The notes beneath the pieces are model-generated. The model was not told the DNA's origin, did not search any database, and saw only the letters and a list, made by a program, of their open reading frames with translations. A program made the translations under genes and the position numbers. Positions 8,361 to 16,560 of a stretch of DNA of 64,000 nt are shown here, one piece after another (position 1 is the stretch's first letter; each line of letters begins with the position of its first letter). Source of the DNA: DASUBV01 sp036510065 (GTDB lineage: Bacteria > Actinomycetota > Actinomycetes > Streptosporangiales > Streptosporangiaceae); NCBI GenBank assembly GCA_036510065.1, contig DATCEO010000203.1, positions 4,325 to 68,324 of the forward strand. Direction: 5' to 3'.

Positions 8361-8835
8361 GCTGGCGGACGGGCTTGGTGAGCCTGACGTCTTCTTCCTG
8401 GTAGCCCAGGGCGGCGTAGAGCTTGCGGGCGGGCTGATTGGCGGCCCCGGTCTCCAGGGTGATGTAGGGCAGGTCGCGGCCGGCCGCCCATTTCTCGGCG
8501 GCCGCCATGAGTTGGCTGGCTATCCCGCGGCGTTCGGCTCCCGCCCGGACGGCCAGTTCGCCGACGTAGGCATCGACCTGCCCGGTGAAGTGGGCTCGCT
8601 CGCTGACGGTGACGATGCCGGCGATGCCGTCACCGTCCTCCGCGACGTAGGCGCCGTGGGCTGGGTGGATGAGGGCATCCAGGGACTCCCGGACCCAGCC
8701 CTGCACGGCGGGCAGCACGGTCGCTGGGTCACGCCACGGCGCGACCCACTCGGTGAGCCGCGGGGCAATGGCCATGACCTGGTCGCGGTCTTGCGGCTGG
8801 TAGGGGCGGACGCGGATCGCCTGGCGGTCTGTCAT
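8353..8835 (-). CDS. GNAT family N-acetyltransferase
   Basis: A 160-residue acetyltransferase that uses acetyl-CoA; the substrate is unknown. The domain begins at RPYQPQDRDQVMAIAPRL. The AcCoA-binding motif A is ELAVRAGAERRGIASQLMAAAEKWA (pattern R-x-x-G-[IV]-[AG]), followed by YITLETGAANQPARKLYAALGYQEEDVRLTKPV, the typical motif B with the Tyr of ALGYQ. ATG 8835 (MTDRQAI) is chosen over an upstream in-frame ATG at 8946 because conservation starts there. The 3' end meets the histidine-phosphatase remnant head-on. Confidence 0.88.
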   Translation of the reverse strand: MTDRQAIRVRPYQPQDRDQVMAIAPRLTEWVAPWRDPATVLPAVQGWVRESLDALIHPAHGAYVAEDGDGIAGIVTVSERAHFTGQVDAYVGELAVRAGAERRGIASQLMAAAEKWAAGRDLPYITLETGAANQPARKLYAALGYQEEDVRLTKPVRQPD

Positions 8836-9044
8836 GGCGTGAGCCTGCCACGCCGCACCGGCCGGGAAAAACCCCTCTGGCCGCGTGATGCGCCTGCCGC
8901 CGGCGCCGTGACGGGTTATCGCGAAGCATTTTGTGGGTGGGGGCAACCAAAACGCTTCACGATCCTGGCCGCCGCCCGCAAGAGAGCGTGGCGAGGCGCG
9001 GAATTCGTTTGCGGCGCGCGGGCGGCGGTGCTGGGGTAGGCGGC

Positions 9045-9661
9045 ATGCCGGGTATCACGCAGCAGGCGAGGGCGGCGTTCCGGGAGCAGGGCTATGTGGT
9101 GATTCCCGGCGTCCTCGACGACTGGCTCATCGCGGCGGGGCGCGAGCTCGCCGCGGCGATGCTGGCGGAGCAGCCGCCTGAGGACGGCCGGCGCGGCCCG
9201 TATTTCCTGTGGCCGCGCTTTGGCCCGGCTGGTCACGGGCTGCTGGACTTCTACCGGGATGCCGGGATCGGGCGGATGGCCGGCCGGGGACGTTCACGCT
9301 GCTGGCCGGGGTGTGGCTATCCGACCAGCGGCAGCGGGACCGCGGCAACTTGTGGGTCTGGCCGCGCACGCACCTGCGGTTCGGCGCCTACCTAGCCCAG
9401 CATGGCGCCGACGCGCTCAGCCGGGTGGAGGACATGAGCCCAGGCCCGTATCCGAAGATCGATCTGGGCGAGCCGGTGCAGGCAACCGGGCCGCCGGGCA
9501 GCGTCCTGCTGGCGCACTACCTGCTCGCTCACAACCTGGGCGGCCACGAGGGGGCGGCCGGGTCGGGCGCGCGGCAGACGGTCTACTACCGGCTGCAGGC
9601 GGCCGGCCACCAGGACCGCTGGCGCGAGGCAGTGACCAGCCCGCTGCTCGAGTTCGGCTAG
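9045..9661 (+). pseudogene. Phytanoyl-CoA dioxygenase-like (PhyH) gene, deleted and frameshifted
   Basis: The N-terminal part reads MPGITQQARAAFREQGYVVI...LLDFYRDAGIGRMA in one frame. From about 9283 the homologous reading continues in another frame (GTFTLLAGVWLSDQRQRDRGN...WPRTHLRFGAYLAQHGADAL) to GARQTVYYRLQAAGHQDRW and a stop at 9661. The central piece that should hold the iron-binding His-x-Asp is absent at the junction, while the distal His (SVLLAHYLLAHNLGG) is kept. The enzyme would be an Fe(II)/2-oxoglutarate hydroxylase; as it stands it cannot be made. Confidence 0.75.
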
Positions 9662-9715
9662 GTCGTCCGCTGGGACTGGCTGGCTGGCGGATCAGCAGGC
9701 CGCCCGCCGCGGAAG

Positions 9716-11272
9716 TCAGCCGATCCGGGTCGCGTGACCGGCCCAGTACGGAGCCCGGAGCTGGCGCTTGAGGATCTTGCCGGAGCCGGTGCGGGGCAGA
9801 TCCTCGAGGAACGACACCGAGCGCGGGGACTTGTAACCGGCCAGGTGCTCGCGGGCGTAGGCCATGACATCCGCCGCGGACACCGTCGCGCCGGGGGCGA
9901 GCACCACGGCGGCGTGGACCACCTCGCCCCACTCCGGGGACGGGATCCCGAACACGGCCACGTCGAAGATGCCCGGATGCTGCTCGAGCGCCGCCTCGAT
10001 CTCGGCCGGGTAGATGTTCATCCCGCCCGAGATGATCATGTCGGTCTTGCGATCGCAGATGTAGATGAACCCCTCGTCATCGCGGTAGGCGATGTCGCCG
10101 ACGGTGTGAAAGTCGCCCTGGCGCGCCGCCTCGTAGCTATCGGGCTGCTTGTAGTACTCGCTGAAGACCTGCGCTGAGCGCACGTAGAGCTCACCGGGGT
10201 GATCGGGACCAGACTCCGCTATTTCCCGGCCTTCGGAGTCCAGCAGAGCGATCTCGACTCCAGGAGCCGGCTGCCCGCACGATCCGGGCTTGCGGAGCTG
10301 GTCGCGGGGCTGCAGGACGCAGCTCACGCCGAGCTCGGTGGAGCCGTAGATCTCCCATAGCGAGTCGGCGGGAAAGTCGGCCAGGTAACGCTGCTTGAGC
10401 GCGAAGCTCCACGGCGCGGCATTGGCCAGCATCCGCTTCATCGACGTGCGGTCGTAGCGGTCCTTGACTTCGGCGGGCAGCGCGCAGACGAGCCGGATCG
10501 GCGGCGGCGCGGAGAAGGTGGAGCTGACCCGGTAGGTGTCCACCAGGCGCAGCCAGTCCTCCGCGTCAAACCTCCGCTGGACGACGATCGTCTGGCCGAA
10601 CGCCAGCCCGGCGGCCATGAAGGCCGAGGGTCCGCTGTGGTAGAGCGGGCCGGAGGTGAGGTAGACGTCGTCGGACGCGTACCCGATCAGGCTGACCAGG
10701 GCCAGGGCGGAGGCCTCGTCCACGCGGTGGCGCAGGGCTCCCTTGGGCTTCCCGGTGGTGCCTGAGGTGTAGATCATCGTGGCTCCGCCGCCCTCATCGG
10801 CGGCTGACGGCTCGGACGGCGCCGCGGCGACGAAGTCATCGCCGAGCACCTGGCCGGCCATCTCGGCCGGGGGCGGCCCCCCGAAGATGATGACGTGCCG
10901 GAGCGTGTCGGCCTGACCGTCAGGCAGGGCCAGCAAGCAGGCGTACTCGGCGTCCACGTACGCGACGGAGGCGTCGCTGTGGCCGATGATGTGGCGGGCT
11001 TCCTCCGCCGTGAGCCGGTAGTTGAGCGGGACGGCGACCGCGCCGATCTTGCGCGTGGCGGCCATGACCGCAAGGACCTGCGGCGAGTTCGGCCCGCACC
11101 AGATGACCTTCTGGCCCGGCCCGGCGCCGAGCGAGGCCAGCGCGTGAGCCAGCCGGTTGGCCTCCGCCTCCAGCTGCGCGTACGTCCACGAGACGATCAC
11201 GCCGCCGTGGTCGTCGATGACCGCGGGCTTGTCGGGCTGGCTGGCTGCGTAGGCAGAGAGGATGTCTGGCAT
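9716..11272 (-). CDS. Acyl-CoA synthetase / AMP-dependent ligase
   Basis: An adenylate-forming enzyme of 518 residues that activates a carboxylic acid with ATP and joins it to CoA. The A3 phosphate-binding motif IYTSGTTGKPKGA starts near residue 167; the A5 motif is YGSTELG; the A7 Asp-containing motif is TVGDIAYRDDEGFIYICDRKTDMIISGG; and the catalytic C-terminal lysine is in PRTGSGKILKRQLR. Substrate is not predictable beyond a medium or long fatty or aryl acid. ATG 11272 has an AAGGA about 12 bases upstream and starts at the usual MPDIL position; ATG 11356 would add 28 low-complexity residues. It lies downstream of the response regulator. Confidence 0.9.
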   Translation of the reverse strand: MPDILSAYAASQPDKPAVIDDHGGVIVSWTYAQLEAEANRLAHALASLGAGPGQKVIWCGPNSPQVLAVMAATRKIGAVAVPLNYRLTAEEARHIIGHSDASVAYVDAEYACLLALPDGQADTLRHVIIFGGPPPAEMAGQVLGDDFVAAAPSEPSAADEGGGATMIYTSGTTGKPKGALRHRVDEASALALVSLIGYASDDVYLTSGPLYHSGPSAFMAAGLAFGQTIVVQRRFDAEDWLRLVDTYRVSSTFSAPPPIRLVCALPAEVKDRYDRTSMKRMLANAAPWSFALKQRYLADFPADSLWEIYGSTELGVSCVLQPRDQLRKPGSCGQPAPGVEIALLDSEGREIAESGPDHPGELYVRSAQVFSEYYKQPDSYEAARQGDFHTVGDIAYRDDEGFIYICDRKTDMIISGGMNIYPAEIEAALEQHPGIFDVAVFGIPSPEWGEVVHAAVVLAPGATVSAADVMAYAREHLAGYKSPRSVSFLEDLPRTGSGKILKRQLRAPYWAGHATRIG

Positions 11273-11362
11273 GCGACCCCTGTCCTTCAACTCGGGCGGC
11301 CCCGGCTGCGCTCTTTGCCTACCCTGCACGGGTTCACGCGGGTTGTCATCAGTCACTGGCGA

Positions 11363-12037
11363 TCATGAGCCGGACGGGGAGCCGCCGACCAGCCCGGCGT
11401 CGTAGGCGGCGATGACCAGCTGGGCCCGGTCGCGCGCCCCCAGCTTCATGAGCAGCCGGCCGACGTGCGTCTTGGCGGTGGACAGGCTGACGTGCAGGCC
11501 GGCGGCGATCTCGGCGTTGGACAGGCCGCGGCCGATCAGGGTCAGGACCTCGCGCTCCCGGTCGGTTATCTCCGCCAGGGCGGCCGCCGGACGGGGCCGG
11601 GACTCGGCACGCGCGGTGAACTCGGCGATCAGGCGGCGGGTGACGCCAGGGGACAGCAGCGCGTCGCCGGCCGCAACCACCCGGATGGCGGCCAGCAGCT
11701 CGGCCGGCGGGGTGTCCTTGACCAGGAAGCCGCTGGCCCCGGCCCGCAGCGCGGCGAAGACGTACTCGTCGAGGTCGAAGGTGGTCAGGATCAGGACCCG
11801 GACGGCGGAGGTCTGCGCGTCGCTGGTGATCTGCCGGGTCGCTGCGATCCCGTCCAGGCCGGGCATCCGGATGTCCATGAGGACCAGATCGGGCTGCAGG
11901 CTCCGGGCGAGCTCGACGGCCTGCGCGCCGGTGGCCGCCTCGCCCACCGAGACCAGGTCCGGCGCGGTGTCCACCAGCACGCGGAAGCTGCCGCGCACCA
12001 GCGCCTGGTCGTCGGCGACCAGCACGCGGATCGTCAC
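11363..12037 (-). CDS. NarL/LuxR-family response regulator
   Basis: A 224-residue two-domain regulator. The receiver has the acidic pair at Asp9-Asp10 (VADD), the phosphoacceptor Asp55 (LVLMDIRMPG), and the conserved Thr and Lys (ILTTFD, GFLVKDTPP). The C-terminal LuxR-type HTH is TDREREVLTLIGRGLSNAEIAAGLHVSLSTAKTHVGRLLMKLGARDRAQLV. It overlaps the kinase gene by four bases (ATGA) and is its partner. Confidence 0.93.
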   Translation of the reverse strand: MTIRVLVADDQALVRGSFRVLVDTAPDLVSVGEAATGAQAVELARSLQPDLVLMDIRMPGLDGIAATRQITSDAQTSAVRVLILTTFDLDEYVFAALRAGASGFLVKDTPPAELLAAIRVVAAGDALLSPGVTRRLIAEFTARAESRPRPAAALAEITDREREVLTLIGRGLSNAEIAAGLHVSLSTAKTHVGRLLMKLGARDRAQLVIAAYDAGLVGGSPSGS

Positions 12038-13311
12038 GCGGCGGCACCCGCCAGCGGGAACCTGGCGGTGACCCGGAAGCCGCGTCCGGGCAGCGGGGCG
12101 GCCTGCAGCTCGCCGCCGTACATCTGGACTCGCTCGCGCATGCCCGCGATGCCGTGGCCGTCCCCCCCGCGGCCGTCCCCCCCGCGGCCGTTTCCCCCGC
12201 GGTTGGCAGCCCCGTGGTTGGCAGCCCCGTGGTTGGCAGCACCGTGGCCGGTGCCGCTGTCGGTGACGGCCAGCAGCAGCATCTCCCGCTGGTAGGTGAC
12301 CGTGACCTGGCAGCTGTCCGTGGCCGCGTGCCGGATCACGTTGGTGATCGCCTCCTGGATCACCCGGTAGGCGGCGAGCTCCAGCCCGGCTGACAGCGGC
12401 GGCCGCTCGCCGCAGACGTCGAGAGTGACCCGGACGCCGGCCTCGGCGGTGCGCTTCACCAGGCCGTCCAGGTCCGCCAGTCCCGGCGTAGGGACCAGGG
12501 ACACGGCCGCCACGGGCGCCGCGGCGCTCTCGTCGGCCCGGAGCATGCCGAGCAGCGCCCGCATCTCGCCCAGCGCGCCGCGGCTGGTCTCCTCGATGGA
12601 GGCCAGCGCGCGGGCGGCCTCGTCGGGCCGCGTGCTGGCGACGTAGTTGGCCACTCCCGCCTGCACCGCGATCAGGCTCATGGTGTGCGCCACCACGTCG
12701 TGCAGCTCGCGGGCGATCTGCAGCCGCTCCTCGCTGCGCGCCCGGCGTGCCTCGGTCAGCTGCTCACGCGCTCGTCGCTCGGCCTGCTCCCGCTGGGCCG
12801 CCGCATGCGAGCGCTGCTGCTCCGCCGCATAGCCAATCAGCCAGGCGATCGCGACGAGCGGCCAGCTGGCCAGCAGCAGGCCGGCGGCGGCGCCCGGCAG
12901 CGGGGTCACGTGCGGGCCGCCGAGGAAGACAGCCATCCCGGCGCCGACGGCCAGCAGCGTGGCCGCGAGCAGCCACAGCGCCTCCCGGCGCGGCCGCCGC
13001 AGCGGGATCAGGTAGATCACGAACGCCACCGCCAGCACCGGGCCGGGCGAGGTGCTGATGGCCGTGGCCACGGCCGCGCTGAGCACCACCAGCGCGAGCA
13101 CGCTGCGGGGCCAGCGTCGCCGGAACGCCGCTGGCAGTACGCCAGCCGCGATGACCAGGGCAGCGGCCCAGCGTGGGATGCCGGGCAGGTAGGCCGCCTC
13201 CCGGAAGATAACGGCGGATGCCAGCGCGAGCAGCGCCGTGGCCGCGCAGTCGATCGCGACCAACTGCGCCGGCCGCAGCGGCCGGAGCAGCGGCACGCGA
13301 ACGGGATCCAT
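12034..13311 (-). CDS. NarL-type sensor histidine kinase with an expanded ATP lid
   Basis: A 425-residue membrane kinase. Four to six hydrophobic segments lie in residues 15-160, then a coiled linker, then HisKA_3 with phosphoacceptor His204 (LQIARELHDVVAHTMSLIAVQAGVANYV). The HATPase has the N box (YRVIQEAITNVIRHA) and G1 box (VTDSGTG). Residues 356-385 between G1 and the G2 box (GHGIAGMRERV) are an extra Asn/Gly/His/Ala and Gly/Arg/Asp repeat. ATG 13311 is supported by TACGGT six bases upstream. The gene is divergent from the permease at 13475, whose expression it may control. Confidence 0.92.
   Translation of the reverse strand: MDPVRVPLLRPLRPAQLVAIDCAATALLALASAVIFREAAYLPGIPRWAAALVIAAGVLPAAFRRRWPRSVLALVVLSAAVATAISTSPGPVLAVAFVIYLIPLRRPRREALWLLAATLLAVGAGMAVFLGGPHVTPLPGAAAGLLLASWPLVAIAWLIGYAAEQQRSHAAAQREQAERRAREQLTEARRARSEERLQIARELHDVVAHTMSLIAVQAGVANYVASTRPDEAARALASIEETSRGALGEMRALLGMLRADESAAAPVAAVSLVPTPGLADLDGLVKRTAEAGVRVTLDVCGERPPLSAGLELAAYRVIQEAITNVIRHAATDSCQVTVTYQREMLLLAVTDSGTGHGAANHGAANHGAANRGGNGRGGDGRGGDGHGIAGMRERVQMYGGELQAAPLPGRGFRVTARFPLAGAAA
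12163..12254. repeat. In-gene tandem repeats in the kinase ATP lid
   Basis: Two adjacent sets of short direct repeats of about 15 bases lie here: a C-rich unit containing CCCCGCGGCCGT, repeated about three times, then GTTGGCAGCCCCGTG, repeated three times. Both keep the reading frame of the kinase and encode GRGGD-like and NHGAA units. Confidence 0.85.
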
Positions 13312-13317
13312 GCCCTG

Positions 13318-13323
13318 ACCGTA
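13318..13323 (-). promoter_or_regulatory. -10 element (TACGGT) for the histidine kinase gene, leaderless
   Basis: On the minus strand, TACGGT is followed by six bases and ATG 13311. Confidence 0.5.
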
Positions 13324-13474
13324 GCCCGGCCGCCGCGGGCTCCGCGTCGTACCGGAGACCGACGCGGCCTGGTGTACCTGAGGCCAGCGGCCGCGCCCAA
13401 GCCTGTCCCGTAGCCCGATGTTCCCGGCGGCCGCCCGCGGCACCGTGAGAGCCATCGCTACGAAGGAGGACCCG

Positions 13475-14497
13475 ATGATGTGGCTGACCTGGCGCCAGTT
13501 CCGCGGTCAGGCCATCGCGGCGGCGGCCGGGCTGGCCGTCCTGGCGGTAGCTCTCGGCGTGACCGGCCCGCACCTGGCCCGGCTGTATGCCGCCAGCGGG
13601 CTGGCCAGCTGCTCGGTCCGCGGGAGCTGCGCGGCGCTCACGGCCGCCTTCCTGAGCCGGGTGACGTCCGACGCCGTCTACCCGGCCCTGTATTTCCTGG
13701 GAGCGGGAGTCGTGTATGCCGGGCCCGCTGTCATCGGCATGTTCTGGGGCGCGCCGCTCGTCGCGCGCGAGCTTGAGGTCGGCACCTTCCGGCTGACCTG
13801 GAACCAGAGCGTCACCCGGGTCCGCTGGATGGCCGTCAAGCTCGGCCTGGTCGGCCTGGCCGCCGTGGCGACCGCCGGGCTTCTCAGCATCATGACCACC
13901 TGGTGGGCCAGCCCGATCACCCGGGCCGGCGGCCTGCCCATCGGCCTGAGCCAGCTCAGCCGGTTCTCGCCCGTGGTATTCGCCACGAGCGGTATTACCC
14001 CGATGGGCTACGCCGCGTTCGCGTTCGTCCTCGGCGCCGCCGCCGGCATGCTGATCCGCCGCACCGTGCCCGCCATCGCGGTCACCCTGGCCATCTTCGC
14101 CGCCCTCCAGGTGCTCGTGCCGCTGGCCGTCCGACCGCACCTGCTGGCCCCCGTGCACGTCACCGCGCCGGTCGACGTCAACCTCCAGGACAGTCAGGTG
14201 GCCAGCAGCGGCCAGCTGACCGTGCCGGTGAACCTGCCGGGCGCCTGGGTCATCTCCAATCAGACCATCACCCCGGCGGGCCGCGTGTTTGTCCTGCCGG
14301 TCATCCCGGCCTGCCAGTCGGGCACCCAGCGGGCCTGCGACGCCTGGCTGGCCCGCCAGCACCTGCGGCGGCGGATTGCCTACCAGCCGGCGAGCCGTTT
14401 CTGGGCGTTCCAGGGTTACGAGACCGCGATCTTCCTGGCCCTCGCCCTCGGCCTCGCCGCCGGCTGCATCTGGTGGGTCCGCTATCGCCTGTCCTGA
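13475..14497 (+). CDS. ABC-2 type transporter permease-like membrane protein
   Basis: A 340-residue membrane protein that starts MMWLTWRQFRGQAIAAAAGLAVLAVALG, the usual start of actinobacterial ABC-2 permeases found beside two-component or GntR regulators. Six hydrophobic segments are visible, including YPALYFLGAGVVYAGPAVIGMFWGAPLVARELEVGTFRLTWNQSVTRVRW, the permease signature segment, and FLALALGLAAGCIWWV at the C-terminus. AAGGAGGA (13463-13470) precedes the start. No ATP-binding subunit gene is adjacent, which is unusual. Substrate unknown. Confidence 0.82.
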   Translation: MMWLTWRQFRGQAIAAAAGLAVLAVALGVTGPHLARLYAASGLASCSVRGSCAALTAAFLSRVTSDAVYPALYFLGAGVVYAGPAVIGMFWGAPLVARELEVGTFRLTWNQSVTRVRWMAVKLGLVGLAAVATAGLLSIMTTWWASPITRAGGLPIGLSQLSRFSPVVFATSGITPMGYAAFAFVLGAAAGMLIRRTVPAIAVTLAIFAALQVLVPLAVRPHLLAPVHVTAPVDVNLQDSQVASSGQLTVPVNLPGAWVISNQTITPAGRVFVLPVIPACQSGTQRACDAWLARQHLRRRIAYQPASRFWAFQGYETAIFLALALGLAAGCIWWVRYRLS

Positions 14498-14533
14498 CCG
14501 GGCCCGCCGGGCGCCCGGCCAGGACGGGCCCCG

Positions 14534-14539
14534 TATGAT
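14534..14539 (+). promoter_or_regulatory. -10 element (TATGAT) of a leaderless promoter
   Basis: TATGAT, a near-consensus -10, is followed by six bases and GTG 14546. No ribosome binding site is present. Confidence 0.7.
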
Positions 14540-14545
14540 CCTGCC

Positions 14546-15067
14546 GTGCCGGAGGGCCAGATCTCCGTCGATGACCCGCGCGCGCCGGACGTCGTTGACC
14601 TGCTGCAGCGCCATCTGGCGTTCGCCCACTCGCACAGCCCGCCGCAGGATGTCCATGCTCTCGGCCTCGACGGCCTCCTCGATGCGGCGGTCACGTTCTT
14701 CAGCTTCCGACGCGACGGCCAGCTGCTCGCCGTCGGGGCGCTGAAGCAGCTGGACCGGCACCACGCGGAGCTCAAGTCCATGCACACCGCGCAGGCGGCG
14801 CGGGGGCGCGGGATCGGCCGGGCGATGGTCGAGTACCTGATCGGCGTGGCCCGCGAGCGCGGCTGCCGCCGGGTCAGCCTGGAGACCGGCACCATGGCCG
14901 CGTTCGCCCCGGCGCGGTCGCTGTACGCGAGCGCGGGGTTCGAGCCCTGCGCGCCATTCGGCGATTACCACCCGAGCCTCAACAGCACCTGCATGACGCT
15001 GGCCCTGGACGGGCTCGGGCCAGGTGCCCGGATGGGGCACGGCGCGGCCTCGGACTCTGACGGCTAG
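14546..15067 (+). CDS. GNAT family N-acetyltransferase
   Basis: A 173-residue acetyltransferase. Key segments are VTFFSFRRDGQLLAVGALKQLDRHHAELKSMHT, the AcCoA-binding loop AARGRGIGRAMVEYLI, and RVSLETGTMAAFAPARSLYASAGFEPCAPFGDY, which is typical of the YhbS/PhnO-like group that includes PAF acetyltransferase-like enzymes. The GTG start is fixed by the leaderless -10 at 14534. The substrate cannot be told. It follows the ABC permease on the same strand but has its own promoter. Confidence 0.88.
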   Translation: MPEGQISVDDPRAPDVVDLLQRHLAFAHSHSPPQDVHALGLDGLLDAAVTFFSFRRDGQLLAVGALKQLDRHHAELKSMHTAQAARGRGIGRAMVEYLIGVARERGCRRVSLETGTMAAFAPARSLYASAGFEPCAPFGDYHPSLNSTCMTLALDGLGPGARMGHGAASDSDG

Positions 15068-15161
15068 GAAACGGACAAGATCCGCCACCGCTCGCCGGGC
15101 CAGCATGATCAGCCGGGTCATGGGTCGCCGCTGCTGTTCGCGAGGAGATTGCCGCGATGGG

Positions 15162-15425
15162 TCATCCCCGGAGGCGGGCGAGCGCTTTGATGACTGGTTC
15201 TGTCCCGTCCTCGCGAGCGAGCCGACTCGCCTGCGCCTGCGCCCGGTAGGACGGGCGGGTAACCGCATCCCGCATTGCGGCGGTGAGCGCCGGGGCGGAG
15301 AGCCTCTTGTAGGGGATGGGCGGCGGCCCCGTGCCAAGCGCAGCGAGCCGGGCCGCCCAGAACGGCTGGTCGCCGAGCTTCGGCACGCTCACGGCAGGGA
15401 TTCCGGCGCGGAGTTGTCGAGGAAG
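15162..15425 (-). pseudogene. UDP-glycosyltransferase (GT1-like), C-terminal fragment
   Basis: The reading LPRQLRAGIPAVSVPKL, then GDQPFWAARLAALGTGPPPIPYKRLSAPALTAAM, ends at TGA 15162. It is the end of the nucleotide-sugar-binding domain of sterol-glucosyltransferase-like GT1 enzymes (GDQPFW and the G-x-G-P-x-P-I segment). The remaining 300 or so residues are absent upstream, where the next readings do not belong to the family. It is a fragment. Confidence 0.7.
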
Positions 15426-15591
15426 CCGCGCAGGCGGGCGTCTGTCGTCATCGCCACGATTTCCGCCAGCAACTTCAGCGAGCCGCTGGCGCGCACCGAC
15501 GCGCTATTCCTCACCGTCACCACCGGGCCATGTCGAAGACACTTTCATGCAATCGATCACGACCGGGCCGGGCCTATGCGAAAGCCCGAGG

Positions 15592-16287
15592 CTAGAGGAT
15601 GTTGATCGCGCGGGAGATCACGAGCGCGGCCAAGGCGAGGGACGCTGCCGCTTCGAGCATCATGAGGGCCTTGGCCCATGGTTTGATCGCTGAAGTCTCG
15701 GCAGGACTGAAGGCGGTAGAGGTCCAGAACGACAGGGACAGATAGTCGAGGAAGCGCGGTACCCAGCCGGGGGTCACGTAATCCGTGTGCTGCATCTCCG
15801 GGAAGACAAACGCCGGGTTCTGGTCCGGGTAATGTGCCCGTGCGGCGGCGCCACCGCGATCGAGGTCCCAGTACCACAACGCGAACGCGATCACGTTCGT
15901 GGCCCAGATCACGCCGCCGGCGGCCAGCTCCCCGGCTGGGTTATTCGCATAGAGCTTGCTGTTGGTCAGGATGTCCACCACAAGCCGGCCGGCGGCCAGC
16001 AGGTTCGCCAGAGTGATGACCGCAATGACGATGCCCATGAGCACCCGCAGCCAGGTTTTCTGCCGGTCAATGCGGCCTGGGTCACCGGCGATCAGCACTG
16101 CCAGCAACGTGAGCAGCACCACCGGGATCACCCATACGGGCTGTACCCGGTACCGCGCAGGGAGGACCACGTGCAGGCCGACGACAGCGATGATCGCCAA
16201 GGCGATCGGCCACCAGTGCTCACCCCGTTCGGCAGCCGGGGCCAGCTCGATCGCGGGCCAGCGGGGCGTCTTTCGCTCGGCAGGCAT
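15592..16287 (-). CDS. Membrane protein, DUF1345-like
   Basis: A 231-residue membrane protein with five to six hydrophobic segments (WWPIALAIIAVVGLHVVLPA, VWVIPVVLLTLLAVLIAG, VLMGIVIAVITLANLLAAGRL, GGVIWATNVIAFALWYWDLD, FLDYLSLSFWTSTAF and a C-terminal helix). The WYWDLDRGG segment and the DYLSLSFWTSTAFSPAE segment recall DUF1345 proteins, where the latter is pore-like. Function unknown. No clear ribosome binding site other than GGAG close to the start. Confidence 0.75.
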   Translation of the reverse strand: MPAERKTPRWPAIELAPAAERGEHWWPIALAIIAVVGLHVVLPARYRVQPVWVIPVVLLTLLAVLIAGDPGRIDRQKTWLRVLMGIVIAVITLANLLAAGRLVVDILTNSKLYANNPAGELAAGGVIWATNVIAFALWYWDLDRGGAAARAHYPDQNPAFVFPEMQHTDYVTPGWVPRFLDYLSLSFWTSTAFSPAETSAIKPWAKALMMLEAAASLALAALVISRAINIL

Positions 16288-16439
16288 ACTCCATGATGAT
16301 CACGGCATAGCTGAAGTCAACCGTGCGGGACCCAGCCGAGCCGTGTCCGCCCGCCAAAAGGCACTGGCCACGGCCTGTGGGATGCCAAGTCTGTAGTGCG
16401 GGCCTTGACCTGGCCTTTCATGCTGCTCGGTGTGCTCGC

Positions 16440-16560
16440 TGGTGCATCCGCAGTGTCGGGGGCAGGCTGTCGCAGAACAGCTGATCAGGGCCGGCCAGCC
16501 GCCGAGCCGCGCGAAGATCAGGTACAGCAGGCGAAGGGGCAGTTTCAGGCGTCGGCGACT
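16440..16560 (-). mobile_element. Possible IS (integrase-core transposase) leader remnant
   Basis: The minus-strand reading RLKLPLRLLYLIFARLGGWPAL resembles the hydrophobic N-terminus that precedes the LLVLRHE motif of IS481/IS3-type integrase-core proteins. After it the homology stops, so the LRHE motif and the catalytic DDE core are absent. It is a short and uncertain remnant. Confidence 0.35.

Noticed and set aside
12764..15337. An 857-codon minus-strand frame over the kinase, permease and GNAT genes
   Set aside because: It spans three well-supported genes on both strands and is rich in Arg, Gly and Ala, typical of a high-GC shadow.
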